A DNA stretch of 64,000 nucleotides from Maylandia zebra (GCF_041146795.1 NC_135167.1:7646954-7710953); one strand, 5' to 3'; positions 51,201 to 63,837 are shown, counted from the stretch's first letter. The notes: generated by a model from the sequence alone, not told the origin. Translations and numbers: made by a program.

Positions 51201-54200
51201 TACTAACCAGGTAAAAAGAGAGCCATAAAAACGAAATAAAATAATATACGTAAAACTCAGATTTTAAGCTTGACATACCTTTGCAACACCTTAATCTTAA
51301 TTGGTAGCAAACCGCTCTGATTAAGTCCTGCTGCAGACGGAGCTTTCACATTACCCCAAACAAGTTTTATCTGTCACCGGTGATCTCTTTCTTAAAGCTT
51401 TCCATCACGTTTCTTCTCACCTTGCCTCTCATGTGGAAAAGTATTTATGACTACGCTTGCCCCTCAGGCAGTCTGTCACTAACGGGACGGAAACGAGGAG
51501 TAAACAGACTTGCTGCAGTCTAGTGGCAGCGTTTGAAGCACCAGCTCAGAGGCCTGTATTGCTTCCTATTTCTTGTCTCATGGAGCTTCTAGTGGATTTC
51601 CTCTGATTGTCTGTGGACAGTCTGGATGCTGCAGGCGGCTCGGAAAAGGTTATCAAAAGTAAATATGTGATCTGGAAGCTCATCAGAGCTGCAGAGATAG
51701 GCTTGTGTACTCAGCTGTTTAAAATCTGTCAGTGTGGAAGGAGAGGGAGGGGGAGTTATTAAGCTGCTACACCTGCTATTGGTATTTTCACTTAGCCGAT
51801 GCGCACAACATACATTTTGATCACGAGCTTTTGTTTTTCACAAGCGGGATGGGAGCAGTTCCCATGAAAGATGGCTTTGCTGGTGCTGCAGTGAGGCCAC
51901 AGAGGGTGAACTGATGAGGCCGCCTGTGGTGATGTAACGTCACCAGGCAGTGTGTCTTTTTACAGTCCTGGGTGTTGGAAGTGTATTAGCAGGTATGCGG
52001 CTCACTGAAGCCTGCTGACAAGTAGATTACAGAGAAAGACATAACGATCATGCAGCACGCTTCCTGCTCTAAATCACACCAAGGGCCCTCAAGCCCTGCC
52101 TAGAGAGGTCTTAAACTCTACACACTAAGGGAAGCACAGTGTTTCCACTAAAACTGGAAGATAAAGAAAATAGTTTCTAAACTTAAATTAAAAAGAATAT
52201 CTATCAGATTGTCATAGATGGTATATGTCCGTCAAATAAGTTAACAGGGTTGGTGCCTTTACCGGTACTGTACATTGACCAGTCATGTGTGCATGTGCAG
52301 TAAACCACCACAGATTTTTCCTGCATTAAAAAGGAGGTTTTGACCTCAGCTCATTATAATTTTTGAAGTGGGGTTTAATTTACATAAGCTTTAATAAATT
52401 TGTATTCATCAAATGGCTGAAAATATGAAATGCAGACTCTTTGCCTTATATGTGGACCAATCATCATGACTGTGATAGATAAGAGCTTAAAATAGGGATT
52501 GTAAAAATTAACATTGAAACTGATGAAAAGCTGAACTACAACTGAAACATTTTCAAACAATAAAAAGGAAGCCAGCTACTCAAACGAACTGAAACAGAAC
52601 TAAAAAATCATATTCAGTTCAGGTATTTATTTTAGTTCACAGAAACCTCCAGCTCCGTGTGTAGCTCATGGTTTGTATCCAGGAGATGTTGGTTTCACTT
52701 GTACCCTTGTATTGACTAGTCTTTTGTAAACATCACGTAGGATGACATTGTCACTAATATATTTTCCAACATATTTTGGAAAGCTTAATAATCCAAAGTG
52801 AAAAGTACTTTTTTTTTTAAAGATTAGCAGGAATATTACCCATCTTTATCAACAAGTAGTTGGCTTACAGTTGGAGGGAAGTAACGCTCTTGCTCTGATT
52901 TTATCACTTGCCTGCAGTTTGCATTGTGATGGTGTCATACAATGATTTTAATGACCTCTGAGCATTTGTTCAGTTGAGGAATTAAAAATCCAGATTTTCT
53001 TGGATCTGGTTTCATTGCAAAGTTTTTCAATTTTGGGTGATTTCAACTTTAAATAAATGTCCTCATTCAAAGGTAAATGATTAGTTATTGTCAGAGTAAA
53101 ACCTGGAACACTGTGCTATTGCAGTGTTGCCAATATTACATTATTCTATGCCACTAAACTGCATTGAGTGGTTTGGGAAGACATTCTGCCAGCAGAAAGG
53201 TTCATAGTGTTCTTTTTGAAATTAAACTTTGTTCCACCTCAATAGGAGCGAAGAAACACCACATATGTTTTTTGTAGAGTTCTATATTTTGGTATCGGCG
53301 GTACTGTCTGTAACTGATCCTGTGACATTTTGCAGAGAGCCATTTGCTGGGGTTATTTATTCAGTATCACTTTGTAGCGCACCGTCTGTCTACTCTTTAT
53401 GATAATCATACATAAAACATGATTTGTTAGAAAACTGAAGGGATGTTTAAAATGAAACAATGCATTTGTTATAGCCATACCTTTGCTTTTATGGTAGATT
53501 TAAAAAAACAGAACAACACAAAACTCTCCTTTCTAGTCTTAAGTAGCACCAGACCTAATGTTTAACCACAAAATGTATTAACTCAGAAAACAATAGTTCT
53601 TTTTCTGGGAATGTACGATCTCCCCCTCTCAGTGTTGCTTTCGTACAGTAAAACTTTATAGACCAGCAGTAAAGTAAGTAGCAGTGTGACAACCTGTTAG
53701 CTGGTTGGTGTGAGTTTTCCATGACTCAGTGCCCTCCAGCTTTTTGAAGTCTAAATCCTCCTCACAGTGATGTGTGATAATGGCCTCCGCGTTTCTGTGG
53801 GTGCTGTGGGGCTTGAGGCAAAGTATTGTGCACACCTAAAGTGAGAGGAAAAGTTGGAAAGGCAAAATCAGTCTACCGATCATCACCTGTTTTGCCAAAC
53901 TATGCCTCATGCTGGTTCGGTTTTATTCCACATAGATTCCAGCACAGTGCCTCCTTTTAAATCCTTCACTTTGTAGTTTGTTTGGTTTAGAGGTTGTCTT
54001 TGTCTAAAAAGAATCAGCCCACTGACTGCCTCAGTAAATAAAATACTTCTCAAGAGGTTAAAAAGAAAACAAATGTGAACAAATCTATTTTTACACTGAA
54101 CATAAAAGTACATAAATGCATGTTTTTGCAATTAGTTCTCATCAGAGGGGCTGGCAGCTGTCCTTTGTTGTCTGTGCTTTGATCAAAAGCCCTAACATTT

Positions 54201-57200
54201 CACTTCTGACCTTGGCAAATACTTCTAATAGTTATAATACTTTTAATGTAGTTCACTACATCTTAGTTTATGTAGTGAATACTAAAGGGCGAGACATGGA
54301 TCACGGCTTTAGGGGGTTAGAGGCATTAGGGGTCCATCTTTGTTTTAGAGCTAAATGACACTTGTTGGGGAAACTTTTGTTAAAGGCTAACAAGCTAAGG
54401 GGAACTTGCACTATTCTCTTATGCACTACAGCTCTGTGTGCTCTACTTTATCCCTCTCCCCTCTCACATACACAAGGTGAAACTACTTGAGAAACTTGTA
54501 AGGACACATATGAGTCCAAAATGCATTAAATGCTGTGACACCGCACTGAAATTAAACAAGGACACACAAATTAGGTAAAAAATGGGGTGACCCAGAAGAC
54601 AGTGGTGAAGGAAACTGATCACTGGATGGATTGCCATTATTGTCAGTGTGCCCTCAGAGGATATAACCTGTTACTCTTATCTCCTAACTTTTTCCTACAA
54701 GTTCCATGCTCACTCCCCGTTTTGTTCAGATGACAGAATGTTTGGGTCACCAAGATGTATCTAGAAGTTGTGAAAGGTTTCTATAGGTGCACCTGAGGAA
54801 GGGTAATTAACAGTTGCTTAAGGTCGTTGCTTTCAGCTGCTCTTGAATGAGTTGTTGGTTAGTTGTCATCTTCAGCTTGTGTGGAAAATGTGCAGGTCTC
54901 ACAAGGAGTTTGAGAGACAGTTGTACATCACACTGACATCGATTAGTCCTTCTATTGCCTTCACATAAAATATAAAAATATCTAGATAAATAAACCTTAT
55001 ATGGAAAGATATCAATGCATTTAAATAAAAAAAGACTGTGTGTATAGTGGGAAAGGGGCATTGTATACCCAGATGATTGCCAAGAAAAAGAACAGAACAG
55101 AAGTACAAAGGATGCCCAGTTTGTCATTAGTCACACTAACTTCACCACCTTGGCTCACCTACTTCTAGCGCCCTACTTCATGTACTCATGGGTAGGACCA
55201 CATCATCCTTGAACTCAATCTTCAAGTTTCTAGATGTACCTTGCACAACATACTCAACACACACATGTTGACCAAAGGTTTCCACAGACTGTCACATCTC
55301 ATCTCAGGAAGCATCAAAAGTGGCAATAAATGCCTATAAAAGTATTCAAAAGTGCCTTTTTGTAGTAATTTCTTGCTACTTTAGGTTTTATTTTATTTCA
55401 TTTCACTTTTATTAAACAAGGAATTCTCTTGAGATTAAAATCTGTTGGTCAAGGTACAGCTGGCCAAGAAGGAACACCATTACAAAATTATGGATTATAA
55501 AATCCGTACACCGTGAATGCACATTCACAGACAAGGTAAAGTCATAGTACAAAATACAAAGTCCACTGTGCAACACATAGTGTTGCAGATGGAAATGACA
55601 TGTTTTTGCAGCTGATTAAAAAATCTTGAAAGTCATAAACATTATAACTGCTAAATACAGGTTTTTGGCATTGTCATCATGATTCTGTTGGTCTGAAGCA
55701 CAGCTTCACCTCACGTAGTTCCAGACTCTTGTTTCATGAAGAGTTATGTTACTACAGTACTTGTAAAACCTTGTCATCATTAATTATGTCCTTTGTTTGA
55801 CAAGTTATTTTATCACATAATGTATTTGATCAACTGACACGGTGTACATGTTTTATGTACGATGTCTTTGATAGTCGAATAGTTTCTAACCCTTTGATGT
55901 TGATGCGTTACGAAGGGTTGATAAAAACATACAGCGAAACGAAATACTGTGGTTGTAATAAATGGCTGCAAGTGTAACAACAGCCTCAACGCTGTGCAAT
56001 CAAAACTTTATTGCACTGTTAACCTAAGCTTGGATCGAACGTGACTCAAGTGTTTACTTTGTCACACCATGTTAAGTTGCCATTGAAATGAGAGCTGCAA
56101 GGCAAACACACTCTGTCAGCAACACACTCTGTCAGCAACAGCACGGCTCAAATGTACTGTCAATATTTAAAAAATGTACTGGATAAACCTTTAGGTATCG
56201 CTATTGCAGAGCTGGAAACCACTGATATTCTTAACAGCTATTTATTGCTAAGGGTGGGTCCATGAGTTATGAATTCTCCATCATTTTTAAACAAGGTTTT
56301 GTTGTCTAGCTTCTAAAGATCAGGCAGGACCGTTTGGATTTAGCCGAGAATGCGATTGTAAAGACGAAATTGTTCTGATTCCTGACCAGAACTTTAAATT
56401 AAAGGACACAATACAGCTTTAGTTGCAATTGTGGCTTCTGCTAAATATTCTTAAAAAAAAAAAGAAGAAGCTGGGATAAAAGTTGCTTTTTTTTTTCTTT
56501 TGCATTAATTCTGACACAAACCTCATTTTCTATCTTGTTATAATCAGATGGACCTCTTTGCATCTCTCAGCAGTGCCTTTTTGAGTCACTCCCAGTTTAG
56601 TTTTGACCTGGTCAACTATATCTATTTAAAGACGCAAAACTCGCAATGTTTCTGTAGGTTAAGTTATGGAAAGACTTAAAGGTTGTTGAAGTTCCGTTTT
56701 TCTCTAGATGGCTCAGCTGCTCTGATTACTAAGAGATGTTTTCATGGTCAAAAATTTTCTTCAGACTGGGACAACCACCTCACTCATGTTTTTCATTTGA
56801 TTTATATTTAACATTCAAGGAAATTCCCTGCAATAAGATTCATATTTTTCACAATTTTGTCATTGGCATGATGGTAAAATAATAAATAATGAAAAATACT
56901 GGGATCATACCTTTTGCTGCAGTTGAGCAGCTGTATTATATAGCAGTGAAATACCTGAGGTGTTACATATTTATTACTTTTCGATGTAACTGATACTGAC
57001 CTATGTTTTATTTTGGGTTTTTTTTGTTTCTGTTTTTTCTCCTCCCCTGCAGTCTGTGGACCCAACATTGATATTGGCAATGACATCACTGAATTCAGGC
57101 GTCTGGAGAACTGCACAGTGGTGGAGGGCTACTTGCAGATCCTCCTCATTGGTGACAAAAACAACAACATCAACAACCAGGAAGTCTTCCGCTCCCTCAG

Positions 57201-57619
57201 CTTCCCCAAGCTGACCATGATCACAGACTACCTGCTGCTATTCCGGGTATCCGGCCTGGACAGTCTGAGCACGCTCTTTCCCAACCTCACTGTCATTCAT
57301 GGTCGTAACCTCTTCTACAACTACGCCCTGGTGATTTTTGAGATGACCAGCCTGAAGGACATCGGCCTGTACAACCTGAGGAACATCACCCGTGGAGCCA
57401 TCCGTATTGAGAAAAACCCTGAGCTCTGTTACCTGGACTCCATCGACTGGTCCCTCATCATGGATGCAGAATTCAACAATTACATTGCTGGAAACAAGCA
57501 GTCGAAGGAGTGCAGTGATGTTTGCCCAGGTATCATGGAGAACAACCCCCAGTGCAGCAAGACCATGTTCAACAACAATTATAACTACCGTTGCTGGAAC
57601 TCCAATCATTGCCAAAAAG
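48218..57619 (+). CDS. igf1r: Insulin-like growth factor 1 receptor, coding exons 1 and 2 (partial, continues off the right edge)
   Basis: Receptor tyrosine kinase for IGF-1 and IGF-2 that drives growth signalling. Exon 1 is 48218-48308 (90 nt plus one): [18 protein letters not shown] and onward, a signal peptide cut near ATAE/ICGP. Donor AAA/GTAAGT. Exon 2 is 57053-57619 (acceptor CCCCTGCAG, donor AAAG/GTAAGG) and encodes the receptor L1 domain and the start of the Cys-rich furin-like domain. The blocks [45 protein letters not shown] and [13 protein letters not shown] mark IGF1R rather than the insulin receptor. Exon 1 plus exon 2 gives phase 1, as in mammals. The segment between ILLI and FPKLT (57151-57201) is 17 residues against 10 in human IGF1R, Asn-rich and coded by AAC triplets. 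Exon 3 and everything after, including the kinase, is beyond 64000. Teleosts have two igf1r paralogues; I cannot say which this is. Confidence 0.95.
48309..57052 (+). other. igf1r: igf1r intron 1 (8.7 kb)
   Basis: GTAAGTAATG donor to TTTTCTCCTCCCCTGCAG acceptor. Apart from a LINE-like segment at 55406-55740 I recognise nothing in it. Open frames of 118-137 codons near 50000-51040 show no domain, codon pattern or splice context that would support a gene. A long first intron is normal for IGF1R and often carries enhancers, but none can be identified by eye. Confidence 0.7.
55406..55740 (-). mobile_element. LINE 3' end in reverse, degenerate
   Basis: TTTATTAAACAAGGAATTCT, CTTGAGATTAAAATCTG and AGCTGGCCAAGAAGG follow the reverse of a fish LINE (L2/Rex-like) 3' UTR. 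No reading frame; the right edge is approximate. Confidence 0.5.
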
Positions 57620-59421
57620 GTAAGGAAAGTGTTACAGACAAAAACTTATCAGGGATTTAAAATGTAAATATCATCCGGGCAGCCTTTGGTCTGATTAGTG
57701 TAGATTTGAATTTACCAACCTGTCTGTTTAACTGCTTTATTGTATTTTGACGCAAGGAAGGAGGAAAGCTGGGAGGATGTTTTTATGCAAGATTAACTTG
57801 TCTGCAGATCTTTGCATTACAATTTCCCAGATGTTTATCTGCAGAGCTCAACAGTGGCATCATTTTTGGCTCAGCCCATGGTTTTGTTGTGTAAGGTTTA
57901 GGAACTACTAGTCTGTCTAATGCTAATGTATACTTGCTTGTTTAGAAAAATATGTTTTAAATGTTTCCAAAAAGAAACGGTAGCTCACATATCGCAGTCA
58001 GATGTTTTGTATGGTCCAGTAGTTCTCACCTGCCTTAAAAAATGAAAACACTAGGTGAAGGAGTAAATGTTACAGAGCTTAATTAAACAGCTCCGGTTAC
58101 GATGAGTGCGAAGGCGGCCTTTAATTTTGTGTTTATGACTGCAGCGTTTTAGATGACTTGTTTTGCTGGTGCTTTTCAGACGATGTGTTTTGGCTGACTG
58201 TGTGCGTGTGTGTCTGTCTGTCTGAATTGTTTCCCTGGTGACTGGCGCCTTGCTGCAGACTCAGCATGTTGATGTTTTCTGCCTTGTGACATAGAACTGT
58301 CGCTGGGCTCGCTTGGACTATAAGCACGCCTGTATACATGCGCGCGCACACACGGTAATGATCATCAAATGCATTCGCAGCACATACAGAGATATAGACA
58401 CATAAACAGGTAAATTACATATGCAGATATCTCTGACAAGCACATCTACGCATGGCCTGCTTCGTGAGTTGTTGGATTGACAGCGTGTGGGCATGATGGG
58501 AAAGAAATCAGAAGGTGAACTGAGCTGGAGGAGGATGTGTCGGATGGATGGATGTGGATGGAGGAGGTGTTAGGTGGATGTGAATAATGCTTACTGTTTG
58601 TCATTCCTCTTGAGAAATGGACAGTCTTTGTCTAGAGACTTTTCCTTTTCTTGCATTAGACACAAGGAGAAAGTACAAGATAATTTTATCATTCAGTACT
58701 TTATGAACGATGACCTAGAAAATTTACCACAAGCAATCTGTCTAAAGTTGTGTCTTGCAGGAAGGCCATGTGCCGCCCCACCTGCTGCTTCATGAAGTCA
58801 GCAACTTTTTTGTCTTAGTATACCAGTTGCACAGTCAGCGAGGAGATCAAGTGTCGCGCTGTACAGAAACAATAAGGTTTCTTCCGATAAAAGGCCATCT
58901 TTCTGTCTTCACTCGGAGATAGTAATATTGTTTTTCAAGGGGCAGAGGAAAATGAAGGACAGTAGATTAGGTTCACTGATGAACAATGGCACTGGGTAAT
59001 ATTTTATACATCAAGTCTGCGCACATTCAACAATGCCATGTTTGTTTTGTTGCATCAATAAGTCCAGTGCTTTAAACTGCAGCGGTAGTCTTTGTTCTGG
59101 TCAGGCACATGAACCAGTTCTCCAACCTCTCTAGTTGAAGGAGCTATCGTCACCAGCTGCAGCGCACATTTCTCCAGCCACTAAAGGAGGGACACTCTGG
59201 AGCTGCCTGCACATAATGCTCACTGTCGCTGCCCAACGGCACATGCCTAAAGTGACATTTCAACTGCTGGCAGGCACTTTGTGGTCTCTTCAGCTTGTCT
59301 TACACCACTTAAGTTTTGTAACCTGGTACATGTGGTGTCTTTAGGTGATATATCAATGGAGGACAAAGAGATTCACAGATAACTAAGAGGGAGACCCTGC
59401 AAGAGCTGGAAAAGATCAGAC

Positions 59422-59456
59422 AAATAATAATAACAATAATAATAATAGTAATAATT
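59422..59456. repeat. (AAT)n simple repeat
   Basis: Imperfect AAT units (with AAC and AGT variants) directly before the CTTTATTTAAAAGGGACCGT segment, which resembles the repeat in anpep intron 16. Confidence 0.8.
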
Positions 59457-59641
59457 CTTTATTTAAAAGGGACCGTACAGTTTAACATAGTCAAAGTATA
59501 AAACATGAAACTGATGTACTGCACAAAAGTTTATGGCTATTGCTAATTTCCAACCATTGTCCCTTGTTGGGCTGCCTTTATGGAAAATGTTGTCCAAATT
59601 TAGATCTGCGATATGACATTTTGCTATTATATTATATGGTA

Positions 59642-61161
59642 TAGGGCTGTGCGATATGACCAAAATTTCATATCCCGATATAAGGCATCTATCGTCCCGA
59701 TAATGATATAAATCACAAAAATTTAACATTTTCTGTAAATTCTGTGAATCTCGGGCAGCTCGACTTGCGTGAAGTGTTTCCAGCTGGGCGTCGTGTACCT
59801 GGAGTCGAGTTTTTTAACGCTGTATGAAACCATACATTTTTAGACTTAAGTTTTAACGGCCGCTGTTTTCTTTGTAAGTATTTATTAGGGAAAAGTCTGT
59901 TGTAACGTTTGAGTCTAAGGTTTATTTTTTAGCACCTGACGGCTCTTTTTTTGCTTCTCATCCGTAAATAATCTGCTCTTTCACGTGATTCAGTTTATTT
60001 TGAAAAGTCTCAACAGGATGACTTACTGTCTGGAGATATGGGGTAATGCATATAAAACGAACACTCTTCCTATTTTCAAGTTACAAAAAAAAGCTATAAG
60101 AATTATAAACCAATCAAACTATATAGAACCAACTAACATTTTGTTTATTAATCTGAATACCCTGAAATGTTATGATTTAGTTGAATATAAAATGGCACAG
60201 ATAATGTATAAAGCACAAAATAACTTGCTTTGCCCCAGTACTCAGAAGCTGTTCAAAGTCAGAGAGAGTCAATATGACTTAAGGGGAACAGATTTCTTTA
60301 AAAAAAAACAAGATAAGGACAAATATAAAGCAGAGATGTGTTTCTGTTAGAGGAGTTAACCTGTGGAATAGTTATGACAGTGATTTAAAAAGGTGTAGTT
60401 CATTTTCCTTGTTTAAAAACATGTTTAAAAATAGAGTAATAGAAAAATATATAAATCAAGAATGAAAAGAGCAAAAAGGAGAAAAAAAAATAACCTCTTG
60501 ATTCTTTTGCTTTGATGTAGTTACTTATCTAAGGTGGAAAGTTTTTTTTTTTTCTTTTTTTTTTGTTTGTTTGTTTGTTTGGTTTTTGCTTTGTTTTATT
60601 ATTTTCTTCAAGCCCTGTGTACAGGAGCTGCATACAAAAAGATATTTTGTGAAAAGGGTTGGCGTAATAAGCAAATGCTTCAGCCAATACCTTTTGATTA
60701 GCCTTGTCTCATGCTTTCTTTCTTTATGGTAGATTTTTGTTCTGTTTTCACTGTTTTTTTTTTGTTTTGTTTTGTTTTTTTCACTGTTTTCACTGAGATT
60801 TGAATTTGAATGCTAATCAATCAAATCAAATCAAAATCAAATCAAAAATCAAATCAAAATCAAAAAAGGATCTTGCGCTTTATTGTGAAAGGTTTATGTG
60901 GTAAATAAACAAGCGGACACACTAACGACAACGCATAAAAACAGGCGCTTGTCCGTCCGTAGTGTGGTTATATTAAATATACGAGAAAGAGAGAACTTTA
61001 AGAAATTAATATAGCCACTACAGTGACCATCGAAACGATGAAAAAAATATTGCCGTAAACAGTTTATTTTGCGACACCACAAAACAAACGATGGCGTAAA
61101 ATGAAACGATAGATGTTTTTATATCGTCATCCGATATATATCATTATATCGAACAGCCCTA
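59642..61161. mobile_element. hAT-like element with a nested LINE 3' end
   Basis: The left end TAGGGCTGTGCGATATGACC and the right end ATATCGAACAGCCCTA form inverted termini of a vertebrate hAT-type family rich in ATATCG. Flanks ATATGGTA (59634-59641) and TTATAGTA (61162-61169) match at 6 of 8 positions, a worn 8-bp duplication. No transposase is present. The interior from about 59985 to 60867 is a separate LINE insertion. Confidence 0.65.
59985..60867 (+). mobile_element. LINE 3' end: C-terminal reverse-transcriptase ORF plus tail, nested in the hAT-like element
   Basis: Reads YCLEIWGNAYKTNTLPIFKL, KKAIRIINQSN and QKLFKVRESQYDLRG (59985-60330). After a one-step frame change it continues with GVNLWNSYDSDLK and ends at a TGA near 60466. 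This is the usual C-terminus of fish non-LTR retrotransposons of the jockey/Rex group. T-rich and GTTT tracts follow, then a (TCAAA)n-type tail at 60815-60867. The copy is 5' truncated, as LINEs usually are, and carries at least one frameshift. Confidence 0.7.
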
Positions 61162-62114
61162 TTATAGTAATGTGATTACTATCTTGTCTTTGGATGTATC
61201 TATTAAGACACTCTGGGACCAGCCTATTTATACACTTGAAGACTAATTTAACAAAACACAAATGATTGAAACTCTTAAAACTAAGTAAATTATATTTCAT
61301 TAAAAGTTGTGATGCATAAAGTAATTAAAGTAGGAGTGGGTATCATCACTGATTTCTAGAATCAATTTGATTCAAAAGGTCCAGATTCGATTCGATACAC
61401 GATTCGATTAGATTCAGTTTTGACTCAGACAGTTAGAAATATTATAATTCTGATCATTTATCAGTACTGACAGTTGTGAGACCTAATCAGAGGTGTAAGC
61501 ATCATAGCAGATGCCTTTGTGCCAAAGTAACTGAGGATAAAACACAGAAAAACATGAAGGAGATTTTCCTGGCCTGGCTTTATATAGTAGATAACCTTAA
61601 AAATATTTTTCCAGTAGAACAAAAACAGAAGAAAACAAAGAATCAACACATGAACATTACATGATGGTGCTGAAGTGAAGCAGAACAAAGTTACAGAGGT
61701 TTTATTAGAGACGCAGCTAAGCATTTTGCAATTTGGCGTAATTTTTAAAAAAGTTTAAATTTCTTTGGTATTGAACAGCAGAAATTAGGCTTTCTTGTTG
61801 GAAGTCATTTAAAAAAAGAGAAGAAAAGAAAAGAAAAGAGCGGCCGACAGTGCTGTGAACAACGGTACACTGGTGGTTAATAAGTAAGCAAATAATATAG
61901 AAAACGGAGATTTGAGATGGGAAACTGTTCTTGAAATACACTGAGAGAAAAAGAGAGACAGAGCTGTGCAGGAATTGTGATTTTTATTGCGGTGGAAGCA
62001 AAGCAGCAAAAGTAAGAGGGAATTCATGACGATGTTTATGTGAAGCGTAGTTTTGATCTTCTTTTGGTGCTGGTTCAGTCAGTTTTGGTTGGAGAGTGAC
62101 AAAACCTGCAGCTT

Positions 62115-62202
62115 CAGAATCTGTGAGCTGTTGGCTTTCAGCACCGGCAGCGTGCCTGTGTACGTGCCGTTGGGTGAGAACGCCGACAGCTCACAGATTC
62201 TG
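62115..62202. repeat. 17-bp-arm inverted repeat within the hAT-like element
   Basis: CAGAATCTGTGAGCTGT at 62115-62131 and its exact inverse at 62186-62202, separated by 54 bp of GC-rich sequence; the similarity extends a few bases inward. It is directly left of the Tc1 truncation point. Confidence 0.8.
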
Positions 62203-62247
62203 ATGCGTCGGGTCCGCGCTTTGTGTTTACGTCTTTTTGCGGAATCC

Positions 62248-63352
62248 GTCTGGGATTCAGGTCTGGGGAACGGATGGGCCAGTCCATAGCATCAATGCCT
62301 TCGTCTTGCAGGAACTGCTGACACACCCCAGCCACATGAGGTATAGCATTGTCTTGCATTAGGAGGAACCCAGGGCCAACTGCACCAGCATAAGGGGTCT
62401 GAGGATCTCATCTCGGTCAGTCAGGCTACCTCTGGCGAGCACATGGAGGGCTGTGCAACCCCTCAAAGGAATGCCACCCAACACCATTACGGACCCACTG
62501 CCAAACCGATTATGCTGGAGGTTGTTGCAGGCAGCAGAACGTTCTCCACGGTGTCTCCAGACTCTGTCACGTCTGTCATATGTGCTCAGTTTGAACCTGC
62601 TTTCATTTGTGAAGAGCGCAGGGCGCCAGTGGCGAAGTTGCCAATCTTGGCGTTCTCTGGCAAATGCCAAACGTCCTGCACGGTGTTGGGCTGTAAGCAC
62701 AGCCCCCCACCTGTGGACGTCGGGCCCTCAGGCCACTCTCATGGAGTCTGTTTCTGACCGTTTGAGCAGACACATGCACATTTTTGGCCTGTTGGTGGTC
62801 ATTTGAGAAGGCTCTGGCAGTGCTGCTCCTGTTCCTCTTTGCACAAAGGTGGAGGTAGCAGTACTGCTGCTGGGTTGTTGCCCTCCTACAGTCTCCTCCA
62901 CATCTCCTGATGCACTGGCCTGTCTCCTGGTAGCGCCTCCATGCTCTGGACACTACGCTGACAGACACGGCAAACCTTCTTGCCACAGCTCGCATTGATG
63001 TGCCATCCTGGATCAGCTGCACTACCTGAGCCACTTGTGTGGGTTGTAGACTCCGTCTCATGCTACCACTAGAGTGAAATCACCGCCAGCATTTAAAAGT
63101 GAACAAAACATCAGCCAGAAAGCATAGGTACTGAGAAGTGGTCTGTGGTCACCACCTGCAGAACCACTCTTTTATTGGGGATGTCTTGCTAATTGCCTAT
63201 AATTTCCACCTGTTGTCTGTTCCATTTGCACAACAGCATGTTAAATTGATTGTCAATCAGTGTTGCTTCCTAAGTGGACAGTTTGATTTCACAGAAGTGT
63301 GATTGACTTGGAGTTACATTGTATTAAGTGTTCCCTTTATTTTTTTGAGCAG
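62248..63352 (-). pseudogene. Tc1-like transposase pseudogene in a truncated Tc1 element
   Basis: The minus strand reads from an ATG at 63061: [20 protein letters not shown] (first DNA-binding helix-turn-helix) and RRYQETGQ, then after a frameshift near 62700 [19 protein letters not shown] and FTNESRF, and after another near 62360 QDNAIPHVAGVCQQFL and DWPIRSPDLNP. The first catalytic Asp of the DDE/D triad is Asn here (codon at about 62605-62607), the second is kept (QDN), and the third is lost because the element stops at about 62248. The intact 5' terminus is at the right, near 63325-63352 (GTTCCCTTTATTTTTTTGAG then CAG); the other terminus is missing. Clearly inactive. Confidence 0.85.
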
Positions 63353-63837
63353 TTTGGTTTTGTGAGGTTTAACCTGAGAGTCTGGTGTCTCGATTTTATA
63401 TTTAAAAATTGATTCAGGATTTTAATGAATCGATGTCGCTTTGTTCAAGCTAAAATCGATTTTAATCGGAAAATCGATTATCGAAACCCACCCCTAAATT
63501 AAAGCATTCAAAGTAAAATGCTGCAAAAGTGTGACATTAACATAAAAGGACTTGTAGTTTAAAGTGCTTTGAATGGTCAGTAAGACTTAAAAATGCGAGT
63601 ACATTTCATTACATTTTGCGCAACCATTATTAACAATAACAGTGGCGTAGGAGTGCCGTGATCATTCATGGGTGCACAATAAAAGTTAAAATCTGTTGAA
63701 AAATAAACTTAGGTGGCTGTTACTAGACCTCAGCTGTAAAGTAAGTGTGTGTGTGCGTGTGCGCGCTGTATCTACAGCAAATGTATCTGCATATTTTTTT
63801 AAATTAATAATTTAATCCTAAATGCCTCAGTACTTAA

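Larger units (their letters stand above)
61331..63496. mobile_element. hAT-like element with perfect 8-bp target duplication AATTAAAG, carrying a nested Tc1-like element
   Basis: The left end TAGGAGTGGGTATC and the right end GAAACCCACCCCTA are inverted with two mismatches. AATTAAAG occurs at 61323-61330 and 63497-63504. Inside each end are ATTCGATT and AATCGATT runs typical of this fish family. No hAT transposase is visible. A Tc1-like element occupies about 62248-63352. Confidence 0.8.

Noticed and set aside
57238..57615. 125-codon antisense open frame
   Set aside because: Mirror of igf1r exon 2; the plus-strand frame is a clear receptor L1 domain with proper splice sites.
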